Origin: Haloarchaeobius salinus
Lineage (GTDB): Archaea > Halobacteriota > Halobacteria > Halobacteriales > Natrialbaceae
Reading direction: 5' to 3'
Assembly (NCBI RefSeq): GCF_024464185.1
Contig: NZ_JANHAU010000001.1
Coordinates: 558,001-622,000 of the forward strand
DNA length: 64,000 nt
The first letter of the stretch is position 1; every line of letters starts with the position of its first letter. A model generated the notes under the pieces. It was given only the letters and a program-made list of their open reading frames with translations, did no database searches and was not told where the DNA came from. Made by a program: the position numbers and the translations under genes. This document shows, piece after piece, positions 34,549 to 43,561 of this stretch.

Positions 34549-35363
34549 GCGACGCCACCGGGCCGGAGGCGACCAGCTCCGTCGACCCGAGGCTCGATCC
34601 GGCCGACGCCGCGTTGGCGACCGAGGGGCTCCGCCGGACGTTCGGCGAGGTCACCGCGGTCGACCGTGTCTCGCTGGGCGTCGAGCGCGGCGAGCTCCGG
34701 GCCATCATCGGTCCGAACGGTGCGGGCAAGACGACGCTGTTCAACACCGTCATGGGGACGCTCCCGCCGACCGACGGCCGGGTGTACCTCGACGGCACGG
34801 ACGTGACCGACCGCGACGAGCACGAGCGGCCACATCTCGGGCTCGCACGGTCGTTCCAGTCGAACGAGCTGTTCGAGGACCAGACCGTACTGGAGAACGT
34901 CCGCGTGGTCGTCCAGACGACCCGGCGGGGCGCGTTCAGCTTCGACCTGTTCCGCGACCACCGCTCGGTGGGGCGGGACCGCGCGCTCGAACTGCTCGAC
35001 ACGGTGGGGCTCGACGCGCCGCCGTCGACGCTCGCGAAGAACCTCTCCCACGGCGACCAGCGCCGGCTCGGTATCGCGATGGCGCTGGGGACCGACCCAG
35101 CGGTGCTGTTGCTCGACGAGCCCACGTCCGGGATGAGCCCGGGTGCGACGACGGCGACGGCGAACCTCATCGAGGAGATACGGGACGAGCTCGGGCTGAC
35201 GGTGGTCCTCATCGAGCACGACATGGACGTCGTGCTCTCCATCTCGGACCGCATCTCGGTGCTGAACCGCGGCTCGCTCATCGCGACCGGGCCACCCGAC
35301 GAGATACAGGCGAACGACGCGGTACAGGACGCGTACCTCGGCGGTATGCGGGAGGAACTATGA
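34545..35363 (+). CDS. livG: LIV-type ABC transporter ATPase, LivG-like
   Basis: The product has 272 residues. Walker A GPNGAGKTTL, Q-loop in ARSFQSNELF, signature LSHGDQRRLGIA, Walker B VLLLDEPTSG, and His switch VLIEHDMDVV are all present, so it should be active. The N-terminal 25 residues are an acidic extension. Overlaps both neighbours by ATGA. Confidence 0.92.
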   Translation: MSDATGPEATSSVDPRLDPADAALATEGLRRTFGEVTAVDRVSLGVERGELRAIIGPNGAGKTTLFNTVMGTLPPTDGRVYLDGTDVTDRDEHERPHLGLARSFQSNELFEDQTVLENVRVVVQTTRRGAFSFDLFRDHRSVGRDRALELLDTVGLDAPPSTLAKNLSHGDQRRLGIAMALGTDPAVLLLDEPTSGMSPGATTATANLIEEIRDELGLTVVLIEHDMDVVLSISDRISVLNRGSLIATGPPDEIQANDAVQDAYLGGMREEL

Positions 35364-36118
35364 GTTCGGAACCCGAGGCACACACGACCACGGAGACGAC
35401 GGAACCGACCAGCACACTGCTCGAAGTCGACGGCCTCGAGGCCGGCTACGACACCGGACAGGTGCTGTTCGACGTGGACCTCGCCATCGACGAGGGCGAG
35501 CTCGTCTCCCTGCTCGGGCGAAACGGCGCGGGGAAGACGACGACGATGCACGCCATCATGGGCGCGGACGAGCCGGCGGTGCTCGGCGGCGACGTCCGCT
35601 ACCGGGACGAGTCCATCGTCGGCTGGCCGTCCCATCGGCGCGCGAACGCCGGCATCGCCATCGTCCCGGAGAAGCGGCGCTGTTTCCCGCGGCTCTCGGT
35701 CGTCGAGAACGTCCGGCTCGCCATCAACCACGCCGAGGCCCCGCTCGGGCTGGACGAGACGCTCGAGTTCTTCCCCGAGCTCGACGACATGCGACGGAAG
35801 GAGGCCCGGAACATGAGCGGTGGCGAACAGCAGATGCTCGCCATCGCCCGCGCGCTCGCGGCGAACCCGGACCTGATGCTGCTCGACGAGCCGTTCGAGG
35901 GGCTCGCGCCCTACATCGTCCGGCGCATCGAGGACATCGTCGCCGACATCAACGCGGAGAAGGGCGTGACGGTGTTCTTCGTCGAGCAGAACGTCGCGGC
36001 CGCCCTCGCCATCGCGGACCGTCACTACGTGCTCGACGAGGGCCGCATCGTCGACGAGGTGACGAGCGACCGCATCCGCGAGGACGAGGAGTTCCGTCAG
36101 CGATACCTCGGTGTGTGA
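35360..36118 (+). CDS. livF: LIV-type ABC transporter ATPase, LivF-like
   Basis: The product has 252 residues. Walker A GRNGAGKTTT, the LivF-typical VPEKRRCFPRLSVVENV, signature MSGGEQQMLAIARAL, Walker B LMLLDEPFEGLAP and His-switch region replaced by VFFVEQNV, where Gln is standard for LivF. It pairs with LivG. The stop overlaps the GTG start of the LUD gene, tying transporter and catabolic genes into one unit. Confidence 0.92.
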   Translation: MSSEPEAHTTTETTEPTSTLLEVDGLEAGYDTGQVLFDVDLAIDEGELVSLLGRNGAGKTTTMHAIMGADEPAVLGGDVRYRDESIVGWPSHRRANAGIAIVPEKRRCFPRLSVVENVRLAINHAEAPLGLDETLEFFPELDDMRRKEARNMSGGEQQMLAIARALAANPDLMLLDEPFEGLAPYIVRRIEDIVADINAEKGVTVFFVEQNVAAALAIADRHYVLDEGRIVDEVTSDRIREDEEFRQRYLGV

Positions 36119-36648
36119 CCGTGTCCTCGACAGTGACAGTCGCAGACGACTTCCTGGACGCGCTTTCGGCCCTCGACGTGTCCCACGACCGGACGACGCT
36201 CGCCGACCTCGAGGCGACACTCGCCGACGCGGTCGACGAGCCGGCGGTCGGCGTCCCGCTGCACGTCGACGCCGACCTGCCCGACGCGGTCGCCACGACG
36301 TTCACGCCGAGCGAACTGCAGGACGCTGCGACGGGGGTCACGCCCGCCCGCCTCGGCATCGCGGAGTACGGGAGCGTCCTGATCCGGTCGAGCGCGGGCG
36401 GCGACGAGCCGGTGAGTCTCTCCCCCGAGCGCCACGTCGCGGTGCTCGCCGCCGAAGACGTCGTTGCGACGGGCCGCGACGCGGTGGACTGGCTGGCCGA
36501 CGAGGTCGCCGCCGGCCGGGGCTCGCACGTGCTCGCGACCGGTGCCTCCGCGACCGCCGACATGGGCGGGCTCGTCGAGGGCGTCCACGGCCCGAACGAG
36601 GTCCACGTCGTGCTCGTCGAGGACGACGAGGAGGTGGGCGACGAATGA
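36115..36648 (+). CDS. lutC: LUD-domain protein, LutC-like
   Basis: The product has 177 residues. The LUD (lactate utilisation) fold shows LGIAEYGSVLIRS, HVAVLAAEDVV and the C-terminal GASATADMGGLVEGVHGPNEVHVVLVED. LutC works with LutA and LutB to oxidise L-lactate to pyruvate in bacteria; its own chemistry is unclear. The start is GTG 36115 overlapping the livF stop; GTG 36121 is an alternative. Overlaps the next gene by 4 bases. Confidence 0.85.
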   Translation: MTVSSTVTVADDFLDALSALDVSHDRTTLADLEATLADAVDEPAVGVPLHVDADLPDAVATTFTPSELQDAATGVTPARLGIAEYGSVLIRSSAGGDEPVSLSPERHVAVLAAEDVVATGRDAVDWLADEVAAGRGSHVLATGASATADMGGLVEGVHGPNEVHVVLVEDDEEVGDE

Positions 36649-38858
36649 GCTCCGAACGCAAGCAGAAGGCGGCACACATCCGCCACCTGCTCGAGACGGA
36701 GGGACCGCTCATCGGGCCGAAGGTCAGCTCGAAGAACCGCGACCGCTACGCCGCGGCGGAGCGCTTCGAGGCGTGGGATGGTACCCGCGACGAGGCCCGC
36801 GCCATCAAGGAGGCGGCCATCGCGGACCTCCCCGAGCTGATCGAGCAGCTCCGCGAGTCCGTCGAGGCGAACGGCGGCACCGTCTACGTCGCCGACGACG
36901 CGGCCGACGCCAACCGCTACGTCACCGAGCTCTGCGAGGAGCAGGGCGCGGAGACGCTGGTGAAGTCGAAGTCGATGACGACGGAGGAACTCGAGCTGAA
37001 CGACGCGCTCGAGGCCGCCGACGTCGACACCTACGAGACGGACCTCGGGGAGTTCGTGATACAGCTCGCCGACGAGTCGCCGAGCCACATCGTCGGGCCG
37101 GCGCTGCACAAGTCCCGCGAGGAGATCGCCGACCTGCTGAACGCGACGTTCGAGCCCGACGAACCGCTGGAGACGGCCGAGGAGATGACCCGGTTCGCCC
37201 GGGACTACCTCGGCGAGCGGATCCGCGAGGCCGACGTCGGCGTGACGGGCGCGAACTTCGTCTTCGCGGAGTCGGGTTCGATGGCGCTCGTGACCAACGA
37301 GGGCAACGCCCGGAAGTGCGCGGTGACGCCGGATACGCACGTTGCCGTCACGGGCATCGAGAAAATCCTGCCCTCCGTCGACGAGTTCGGTCCGTTCGTG
37401 GACCTCATCTCGAAGGCGGCGACCGGACAGGACATCTCCAGATACGTCTCCCTGTTCACGCCGCCGACCGCGTCGCCGACGCTCGACTTCGAGTCGGACG
37501 AGCCCATCGACTTCGGCGACCCGACCGCCGAAACCGACGACCCCGACGGCGACCGCGCGTTCCACCTCGTCCTGGTCGACAACGGCCGCACCGAGATGCG
37601 CGAGGACGACCAGCTCCGGGAGACGCTGTACTGCATCCGATGTGGCGCGTGCTCGAACTCCTGTGCGAACTTCCAGGCCGTCGGCGGCCACGGCTTCGGC
37701 GGCGAGACGTACTCCGGGGGCATCGCCACCGGCTGGGAGGCGGGCGTCCACGGTATGGAGAGTGCAGGGGAGTTCAACGACCTCTGCACCGGCTGTTCGC
37801 GCTGCGTCGACGCCTGCCCGGTGAAGATCGACATCCCGTGGATCAACACGGTCGTCCGCGACCGGCTGAACCGCGACGCCGACCCGGACACGTTCGACCA
37901 CCTGGTCGACGGCCTCTCGCCGGACGAGGAGCCGTCCGGGCTCGCGCTGGACAAGCGCCTGTTCGGGAACTTCGAGCGGCTGGCGAAGCTCGGCAGCGCG
38001 ACCGCGCCCGTCTCGAACTGGCTGGCCGACGCCGGCCCGGTGCGGGCCGGGATGGAACGCTTCCTCGGCGTCGACCGGCGGCGCGACCTGCCGCGGTTCC
38101 GGCGAGAGACGCTCGTCGACTGGTTCGACGACCGGGGGCCGCGTGTCTCGTCGGACGACGCCGACCGCGAAGCCGTCCTCTACCCCGACGCGTACACGAA
38201 CTACGTGCTGGTCGACCGCGGGAAGGCGGCCGTCCGGGCGCTGGAGGCGCTCGACGTTCGGGTCCACGTGCCCCGCGTCCGGTCCTCCGGGCGCGCACCG
38301 CTCTCGCAGGGGATGATCTCGACCGCGGAGGACCACGCCCACCACGTCTACGCCGGGCTGGCCGAGCACATCGACGCCCGGCGCGACGTGGTGGTCGTCG
38401 AGCCGTCCGCGCTGGCGATGTTCGAGCGGGAGTACGAGCGCCTGCTGGCCCCGAAGTCGGCCGAGCGGCTCGCCGACGCGAGCTACGAGGTCATGGAGTA
38501 CGTGTACGGTATGCTGGAGAACGGCGGCTCGCCCGACGCGCTGGCGACTCCGCCCGAGGCCGTCGCCTACCACAGCCACTGCCAGGGCCGCACCCTGGAC
38601 CTCGAACCGTACACCGTCGCCGTGCTCGAGGCCTGCGGTGCGACGGTCCGCACCTCCGACGTGGAGTGCTGTGGCATGGCCGGGAGCTTCGGCTACAAGG
38701 AGGCCTACTACGAGCTGAGCATGGACGTCGGCGAGGAGCTCGCCGACCAGTTCGCCGACGAGCCGGTCGTCGCCGCCAGCGGCACCTCCTGTCAGGAACA
38801 GCTCGATGCGCTGCTCGGCGGCGAGGTGCCACACGCCGTCGAGTTGATCGCGCCCTGA
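36645..38858 (+). CDS. LutB-LutA fusion: LUD, double [4Fe-4S] ferredoxin and CCG domains
   Basis: The product has 737 residues. About 60-300 is a LUD domain (VGVTGANFVFAESGSMALV). Ferredoxin-type clusters are at CIRCGACSNSC (from Cys330) and CTGCSRCVDACP (from Cys381). The last 300 residues are the LutA/GlpC-like oxidoreductase part, with a cysteine-rich domain (HCQGR, ECCGMAGSFGY). The fusion should pass electrons from lactate or another 2-hydroxyacid to the respiratory chain. It is last in the transporter-lut operon; its final 67 bases overlap the converging lipoprotein gene. Confidence 0.88.
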   Translation: MSSERKQKAAHIRHLLETEGPLIGPKVSSKNRDRYAAAERFEAWDGTRDEARAIKEAAIADLPELIEQLRESVEANGGTVYVADDAADANRYVTELCEEQGAETLVKSKSMTTEELELNDALEAADVDTYETDLGEFVIQLADESPSHIVGPALHKSREEIADLLNATFEPDEPLETAEEMTRFARDYLGERIREADVGVTGANFVFAESGSMALVTNEGNARKCAVTPDTHVAVTGIEKILPSVDEFGPFVDLISKAATGQDISRYVSLFTPPTASPTLDFESDEPIDFGDPTAETDDPDGDRAFHLVLVDNGRTEMREDDQLRETLYCIRCGACSNSCANFQAVGGHGFGGETYSGGIATGWEAGVHGMESAGEFNDLCTGCSRCVDACPVKIDIPWINTVVRDRLNRDADPDTFDHLVDGLSPDEEPSGLALDKRLFGNFERLAKLGSATAPVSNWLADAGPVRAGMERFLGVDRRRDLPRFRRETLVDWFDDRGPRVSSDDADREAVLYPDAYTNYVLVDRGKAAVRALEALDVRVHVPRVRSSGRAPLSQGMISTAEDHAHHVYAGLAEHIDARRDVVVVEPSALAMFEREYERLLAPKSAERLADASYEVMEYVYGMLENGGSPDALATPPEAVAYHSHCQGRTLDLEPYTVAVLEACGATVRTSDVECCGMAGSFGYKEAYYELSMDVGEELADQFADEPVVAASGTSCQEQLDALLGGEVPHAVELIAP

Positions 38859-40360
38859 GCGGATGAGACATCGGCAGCCGTGAGGCGACTGTTTTCCGGG
38901 TGGATCTCCGACAGCGCCGACCGGTCGGGCCCGTTCACGATGGTCACCGTCTCGCCCGTGACGTGCACGGAGAAGGCGTCGGCGAACTGGCCGTCGGGGA
39001 CGACCCAGTGCCCGCCGTCGCGCCGGTCGGCGTCGTGGTACCGGAGCAGCTCCCTGTAGGTGTCGGCGAACTCACGAGCCTCGGCGTTCGAGTCCCACTC
39101 GATGCGCCAGACGTAGCCCGTCTCGTCGCCGTTGCGGTAGGCGTACAGGCGGTCGCCGCCCCAGCCGGCGCTGGGGGCGAGATCGTAGGTGAGCTCCGGG
39201 CCCGGGCCGTCCTGGCGGAGGAACGCCTCCCGCGTGACGAGGCTCCCGTCGCGGTCGTCGTACAGTGTGTAGGCGAACATCGTCGCGAGGCTCGCCTCGC
39301 CGAGGGTCCGACCGGACCGCTCGCCGGCGGTGACGCGCTCCCAGTCGTCGCTGCTGCGGTCCGGTACCGAGACGGCTTCTGGCTCGTCCGGGTCGGGCCC
39401 CCAGTGGATGACCTGCTCGCTCGACAGCGGCGGCTCCCGGTACAGCTCGGCGACGCCGTCCCAGCCAGCACGCTCGTACACGTCGGCGACCATCGACTCC
39501 CCGGCGGCGTACGGGAAGTACGACTGGAGGTAGATGCCGAGGTTCGGGCCGGCACGGTCGGCGGCTGCGTCGTCGTCACCGCTCCCGTCGTCGGCTCCGT
39601 CGCCGCTGCTCTCGTCGGTCCAGTCGCTCCGACGCAGGCAGTCCCACTCCTCGCCGCAGCGGGCCTCGTAGCGCCGCTCGGCGAAGTTCGCGTCGCCCTC
39701 GATGAGCGCCCGGAGCGCGACGACGCCGTCCTGCGAGATGTTCTGGGGGACGCGGGTCTGACGAAGCGGTCCACGGAACTGGTAGGCGTGGACGAGCTCG
39801 TGGCCCAGCGTCAGCTCCGCGAGTCTGGGCGTGTCGGAGTCCGAGATGACGACGATCCGGTCCTGCTGCGTGTCGTAGTAGCCCTGCACCGACGCCTCGC
39901 GAGTCGCCTCCTCCGCCTCGCCCGCGTCGGTCGTCTCGCCGACGACGAACAGCGCCTCGAGCTCGGCCGCCCGTTCGATGGCTGCGGCGCGCTGGGTGGC
40001 CGTGGGCGAGCCGTCCCCACCGCCGCCGGCACTGTACTCGGAACGGTCGATGACCTCGACGTGGACGGGCTCGTCGAACTCCACGTCCCTGACGACCTCG
40101 ACGCGGGCCATCGCCCGGGCGACGACGGCCTCCAGCTCGGCCTCGGTCAGGCCGTCCTCGGGGTCCACGTCCAGCGACTCGTTGTGCCAGTAGCCGCGTT
40201 CCCAGCCCTGTACGTCGGTCGTGGGGTCGCCGACGGTCGGGTCCGCGGCGAGCGAGTCGTCCCCCTCGGGCGGGTCGGCCTCCTGTGCGCCCAGTGCGGT
40301 ACAGCCGGCCAGCGCGACCAGCGACAGCGTGACGACGACGAGCAGCGAGGACCTGCGCAT
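38792..40360 (-). CDS. Hvo_1808 family surface lipoprotein with HELVH motif
   Basis: The product has 522 residues. A signal peptide with lipobox (ALAGC, Cys about 20) is followed by YWHNESLDVDPEDGLTEAELEAVVARAMARVE, the N-terminal block of the Hvo_1808 family. LGHELVHAYQFR is an HExxH zinc-protease-like motif, and LIEGDANFAERRYE lies downstream as a possible third-ligand region. It is a larger homologue of 4450-5931. The C-terminal 22 codons are antisense to the end of the lutB-lutA fusion; the tail there is low-complexity. Confidence 0.8.
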   Translation of the reverse strand: MRRSSLLVVVTLSLVALAGCTALGAQEADPPEGDDSLAADPTVGDPTTDVQGWERGYWHNESLDVDPEDGLTEAELEAVVARAMARVEVVRDVEFDEPVHVEVIDRSEYSAGGGGDGSPTATQRAAAIERAAELEALFVVGETTDAGEAEEATREASVQGYYDTQQDRIVVISDSDTPRLAELTLGHELVHAYQFRGPLRQTRVPQNISQDGVVALRALIEGDANFAERRYEARCGEEWDCLRRSDWTDESSGDGADDGSGDDDAAADRAGPNLGIYLQSYFPYAAGESMVADVYERAGWDGVAELYREPPLSSEQVIHWGPDPDEPEAVSVPDRSSDDWERVTAGERSGRTLGEASLATMFAYTLYDDRDGSLVTREAFLRQDGPGPELTYDLAPSAGWGGDRLYAYRNGDETGYVWRIEWDSNAEAREFADTYRELLRYHDADRRDGGHWVVPDGQFADAFSVHVTGETVTIVNGPDRSALSEIHPENSRLTAADVSSAQGAINSTACGTSPPSSASSCS

Positions 40361-40404
40361 TCACCCGACGTTCGGACCGGCCGACCAAAAGCCGTGCGCC
40401 CGCG

Positions 40405-41004
40405 CTACGCGACCCTCGCCAGCACCTGCACCCAGCCGTCCTGGCTCGCGACCTCCTCGGCCTCGGTCGTGTCGACGCGTGTCGGCTCGAAGCCGGCGTC
40501 GACCAGCAGCGACGTCACGGCGTCGGCCGTGTGGCGCTCGAAGAACCGGCCGCCCGGGTCGAACCCGCTCTCGTCGCCGCGCTTCAGCGAGCAGTACAGG
40601 TGCCCCCCGTCGTCGAGCACCCGCGCGAACTCCGAGCACGTCGCGGGCACGTCCTCACGTGGCACGTGCAGCAGCGAGGCACAGGCCCAGACGCCGTCGA
40701 AGCTGCCGGATTCGAAGGGGAGGTGGCGCATGTCGCCGAGTGCGAACCCGGCGTCGGGGACGTTCTCCCGGGCACTGGCGAGGAAGGAGGGCGTCACGTC
40801 CAGCCCGGTCACGTCGCAGTCGCGCTCGACGAACGTCTCCGTGTCCGCACCGGGGCCACAGCCGACGTCCAGCACGCGGTCCCCGTCGAGCGCCTCGAAG
40901 AAGGGGCCGCCGAACCGTTCCGCGATGGACTCGGAACGGTACTTCTCGACGAAGCTGTCGTTGTGTTCCTCGTAGACGGCACGGGTTCGGGCGACTTCGT
41001 CCAT
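40405..41004 (-). CDS. Class I SAM-dependent methyltransferase
   Basis: This 199-residue Methyltransf_11-type fold has motif I VLDVGCGPGADT, the acidic residue after strand 2 (VTGLDVTPSF), and motif for strand 4 GSFDGVWACASLLHV. The acceptor substrate is unknown. ATG 41004 gives the usual MDEVARTRAVYEEHND start; upstream codons are implausible. Confidence 0.87.
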   Translation of the reverse strand: MDEVARTRAVYEEHNDSFVEKYRSESIAERFGGPFFEALDGDRVLDVGCGPGADTETFVERDCDVTGLDVTPSFLASARENVPDAGFALGDMRHLPFESGSFDGVWACASLLHVPREDVPATCSEFARVLDDGGHLYCSLKRGDESGFDPGGRFFERHTADAVTSLLVDAGFEPTRVDTTEAEEVASQDGWVQVLARVA

Positions 41005-41109
41005 GTCGTCGCCGTCTCGACGTCGGCCTATCAATCTTCGGCAGGTACTCGACATCCCCTGGCGGGGACTGCGACGACCGGGTGCGCCGCGGAACACCAC
41101 CGGGCCGCC

Positions 41110-43287
41110 TCAGAACACCAGGCGCTCGAGCAGGCGACGCAGGAACCCCGGCCGTTCGGACTCCTTCGGGTACACCGTGACGGTCGTACACCGCGGCCTC
41201 GGGAACGTCCGTCCGCGGTCGAGCAGGCCGCTCCGGAGGCGGTGGTCGGCACCGCGACGGACGACGACGTCCGGGTCGTCACCCATCCCACCGTCCGTCC
41301 GGACGGGCGTCGACTCGACCGGCACCGAGAGCATCCCCGACAGCTCCGCCTGGTACGCCTCGACGGTCTCCCGGTACTGCTCGGGGCTGTCGCGGTCGAC
41401 GGGGTACCACAGCGAGATCCGACCGTGGTTCGCCTCGGCGACGGCTTCGGCGACCGAAACCGCGAGGGGGGCGTACGGTCCGTCGGCCTCCGCGAGCGCG
41501 ACCTGTCGGGGGCTGTCGTACCCCAGGTTGTCGACGAGCACCACGTCGCAGGGGGCGTGCCGGACGACCCAGTCGATCGGCTCGCCGAACAGGCGCGAGC
41601 GGAGCCGGAGCGGTTCGTGCTCGGTGAGGACGGTGTCGACCCCACGCTCCCTGGCGAGGTTGACGATGGCGTGTTTCGTGTCGTGGCTGACCACCTCGTC
41701 GGCCTCGATGGTGACGCCGACGTCGTCGGCGACACGCGACAGCCGCGTCTCGAAGGAGAGGTCGGCGGGCGACTGGACGGTGACCTCCTCGGTGAGTGGG
41801 GCCTGGTCGGGAACCTCCTGGAAGCGGACGGCGAGCACCCGGCCATCGTGCGGCCTGACGAGGTCGGCCGCGAGCGAGACGAGCGCACGCTCGCGCTCCG
41901 GCCCGATGTCCTTGGTGAGCGCGACGAGCACCTCGTGTGCGGGTTCGTCCGCGGCGTCGGCGACCTCCTCGAGTGCGCCCCGGCCGACCTGACGCCGGAT
42001 AGCGTCGGTCGCGGTCCCCTCGCGGCTGACGCGCGGGCGGACGTAGACGAGGTACCAGACCAGACTGGCGAGCGTGATGACGACGGCCCCGGCGAGGGGG
42101 ACCGTTCCCATCTGGGTCAGCAGGCCGAACCCGGTGATGGTCCCGAATATCTGCATCCAGGGATACAGCGGGGACGTGAACTCGGGATCGTACTCGGCGG
42201 TCCCCTCGCGGAAGGCGACGACGGCCATGTTGATGAGTGCGAACACCAGTATCTGGAACGCACTCGCCAGTTTGGCGATGTCGAGGATCGGCACGAACGC
42301 GATGAGGACGAGCAACACCGCGCCGGTCAGGGTGATGGAGTTGACGGGCGTGCCGAAACGGTCGCTGATGCTCGCCATCGACGGCGGTGCCAGCTTGTCG
42401 CGGCTCATCGCGAACGGGTAGCGCGACGAGGAGAGGATACCGGCGTTCGCCGTCGAGACCAGCGCGAGGATGGCGGCGACGATGACGGCGAACACGCCGG
42501 CCGCCCCGAGGGTCGCCTCGGCCGCGACGGCGACCGGCGTGTCGGAGCCGGCGATGCTACCGGGGTCGGTGACCCCGACCATCACGGCGACGACGGCGAC
42601 GTACAGGACCGTCGTGAACGCCAGCGAGCCGAGGATGCCGAGGGGGATGTTCCGGCCGGGGTCCTCGACCTCCTCGGCGATGCTCGCGACCTTCGTGACG
42701 CCGGCGTACGAGACGAACACCAGGCCGGTCACCGCGAGGAGCCCGCCGAGGCCCGCGTCGAAGAAGTTCGCGTAGTTGGCCGACTGGACCGCCGGGGCGC
42801 TCCCCGCGGTGAACCAGCCCAGCGCGGCGAGCATCACGACGACGATGACGAGCTGGAACAGCCCGGTCTGCTTCGCGCCGAGCAGGTTGATCAGGATGAG
42901 CACCGTCGCGAGGCCCAGGGCGACGGGCTTCAGCGGCAGGTCGAACAGCAACAGCAGGTAGGGGACGCCGCCGACCAGCGCGAGCGCACCCTTGAACGAG
43001 AGCGAGAACCACGTCCCGACGCCCGCGATGGTCCCGAGCAACGGCCCCATCCCGCGCTCGATGTAGATGTACGTCCCTCCCGCCTCCGGCATCGCGGTCG
43101 CCATCTCGGACTTCGAGAGCGCCGCCGGTACCACGAGCAGTCCCGCCAGCAGGTACGCGAGGATGACCAGGGGCCCGGCCCGTTCGAGCGCCAGCGCGGG
43201 CAGGATGAAGATGCCACTGCCGATCATCGCACCGATGCTGATGGCGAGGACCGAGGGTAGCCCGAGGTCTCGTTCGAGTTCCTTCAC
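41110..43287 (-). CDS. APC-family amino acid permease fused to UspA domain
   Basis: The product has 725 residues. Residues about 1-430 form a 12-TM APC permease: the helix 1 motif AISIGAMIGSGIFILP and the helix 6 region FVSYAGVTKVASIAEEVEDPGRNIP are present. About 455-600 is a universal-stress-protein-like cytosolic domain, followed by about 120 residues resembling a second, degenerate one. Such fusions are common in haloarchaea and may gate uptake by ATP. It is divergent from an Lrp regulator, so amino acid import under Lrp control is likely. Confidence 0.88.
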   Translation of the reverse strand: MKELERDLGLPSVLAISIGAMIGSGIFILPALALERAGPLVILAYLLAGLLVVPAALSKSEMATAMPEAGGTYIYIERGMGPLLGTIAGVGTWFSLSFKGALALVGGVPYLLLLFDLPLKPVALGLATVLILINLLGAKQTGLFQLVIVVVMLAALGWFTAGSAPAVQSANYANFFDAGLGGLLAVTGLVFVSYAGVTKVASIAEEVEDPGRNIPLGILGSLAFTTVLYVAVVAVMVGVTDPGSIAGSDTPVAVAAEATLGAAGVFAVIVAAILALVSTANAGILSSSRYPFAMSRDKLAPPSMASISDRFGTPVNSITLTGAVLLVLIAFVPILDIAKLASAFQILVFALINMAVVAFREGTAEYDPEFTSPLYPWMQIFGTITGFGLLTQMGTVPLAGAVVITLASLVWYLVYVRPRVSREGTATDAIRRQVGRGALEEVADAADEPAHEVLVALTKDIGPERERALVSLAADLVRPHDGRVLAVRFQEVPDQAPLTEEVTVQSPADLSFETRLSRVADDVGVTIEADEVVSHDTKHAIVNLARERGVDTVLTEHEPLRLRSRLFGEPIDWVVRHAPCDVVLVDNLGYDSPRQVALAEADGPYAPLAVSVAEAVAEANHGRISLWYPVDRDSPEQYRETVEAYQAELSGMLSVPVESTPVRTDGGMGDDPDVVVRRGADHRLRSGLLDRGRTFPRPRCTTVTVYPKESERPGFLRRLLERLVF

Positions 43288-43405
43288 GACAGCTCACCCG
43301 GTGTGTTCGAACTGGCTCTCGCTACCACGTCGTGTGTGTCCCGGATGGAGGCCCACATTCTGTATCGCGTTATATCCCCAGTTCGGTGACGGAACAACAT
43401 AAACT

Positions 43406-43441
43406 AGCCGATTCCGATAACAATCCGTCAAAGAATCGGCT
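43406..43441. promoter_or_regulatory. 9-bp inverted repeat in permease/Lrp divergent promoter
   Basis: AGCCGATTC (43406-43414) and GAATCGGCT (43433-43441) are exact inverted copies with an 18-base spacer, giving 27 bases between arm starts. A TATA-like sequence for the permease (about 43370-43377) lies just beside it. Lrp/AsnC proteins bind spaced dyads, so this is the best operator candidate for the adjacent regulator. Confidence 0.5.
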
Positions 43442-43452
43442 GTAAATATCAA

Positions 43453-43470
43453 CGAGTGTCTTTGCACTCG
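43453..43470. promoter_or_regulatory. 6-bp inverted repeat in permease/Lrp divergent promoter
   Basis: CGAGTG-TCTTTG-CACTCG forms an inverted repeat with 6-base arms and a 6-base spacer, 12 bases from the larger dyad. It could be a second regulator site or a hairpin in the Lrp gene leader. Confidence 0.35.
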
Positions 43471-43561
43471 ATACCGGACCCGGGGCCTCCCCCGCCCACC
43501 ACTGCGTCTGCGAGGCCTGCCAAACGATAAGTAGCGCCATCGCAGAGGTATCGGACGGCAG

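Noticed and set aside
40531-43260. Plus-strand open frame of about 900 codons
   Set aside because: Antisense shadow of the methyltransferase and APC-USP permease; the translation is repetitive Asp/Arg/Glu with no domains.
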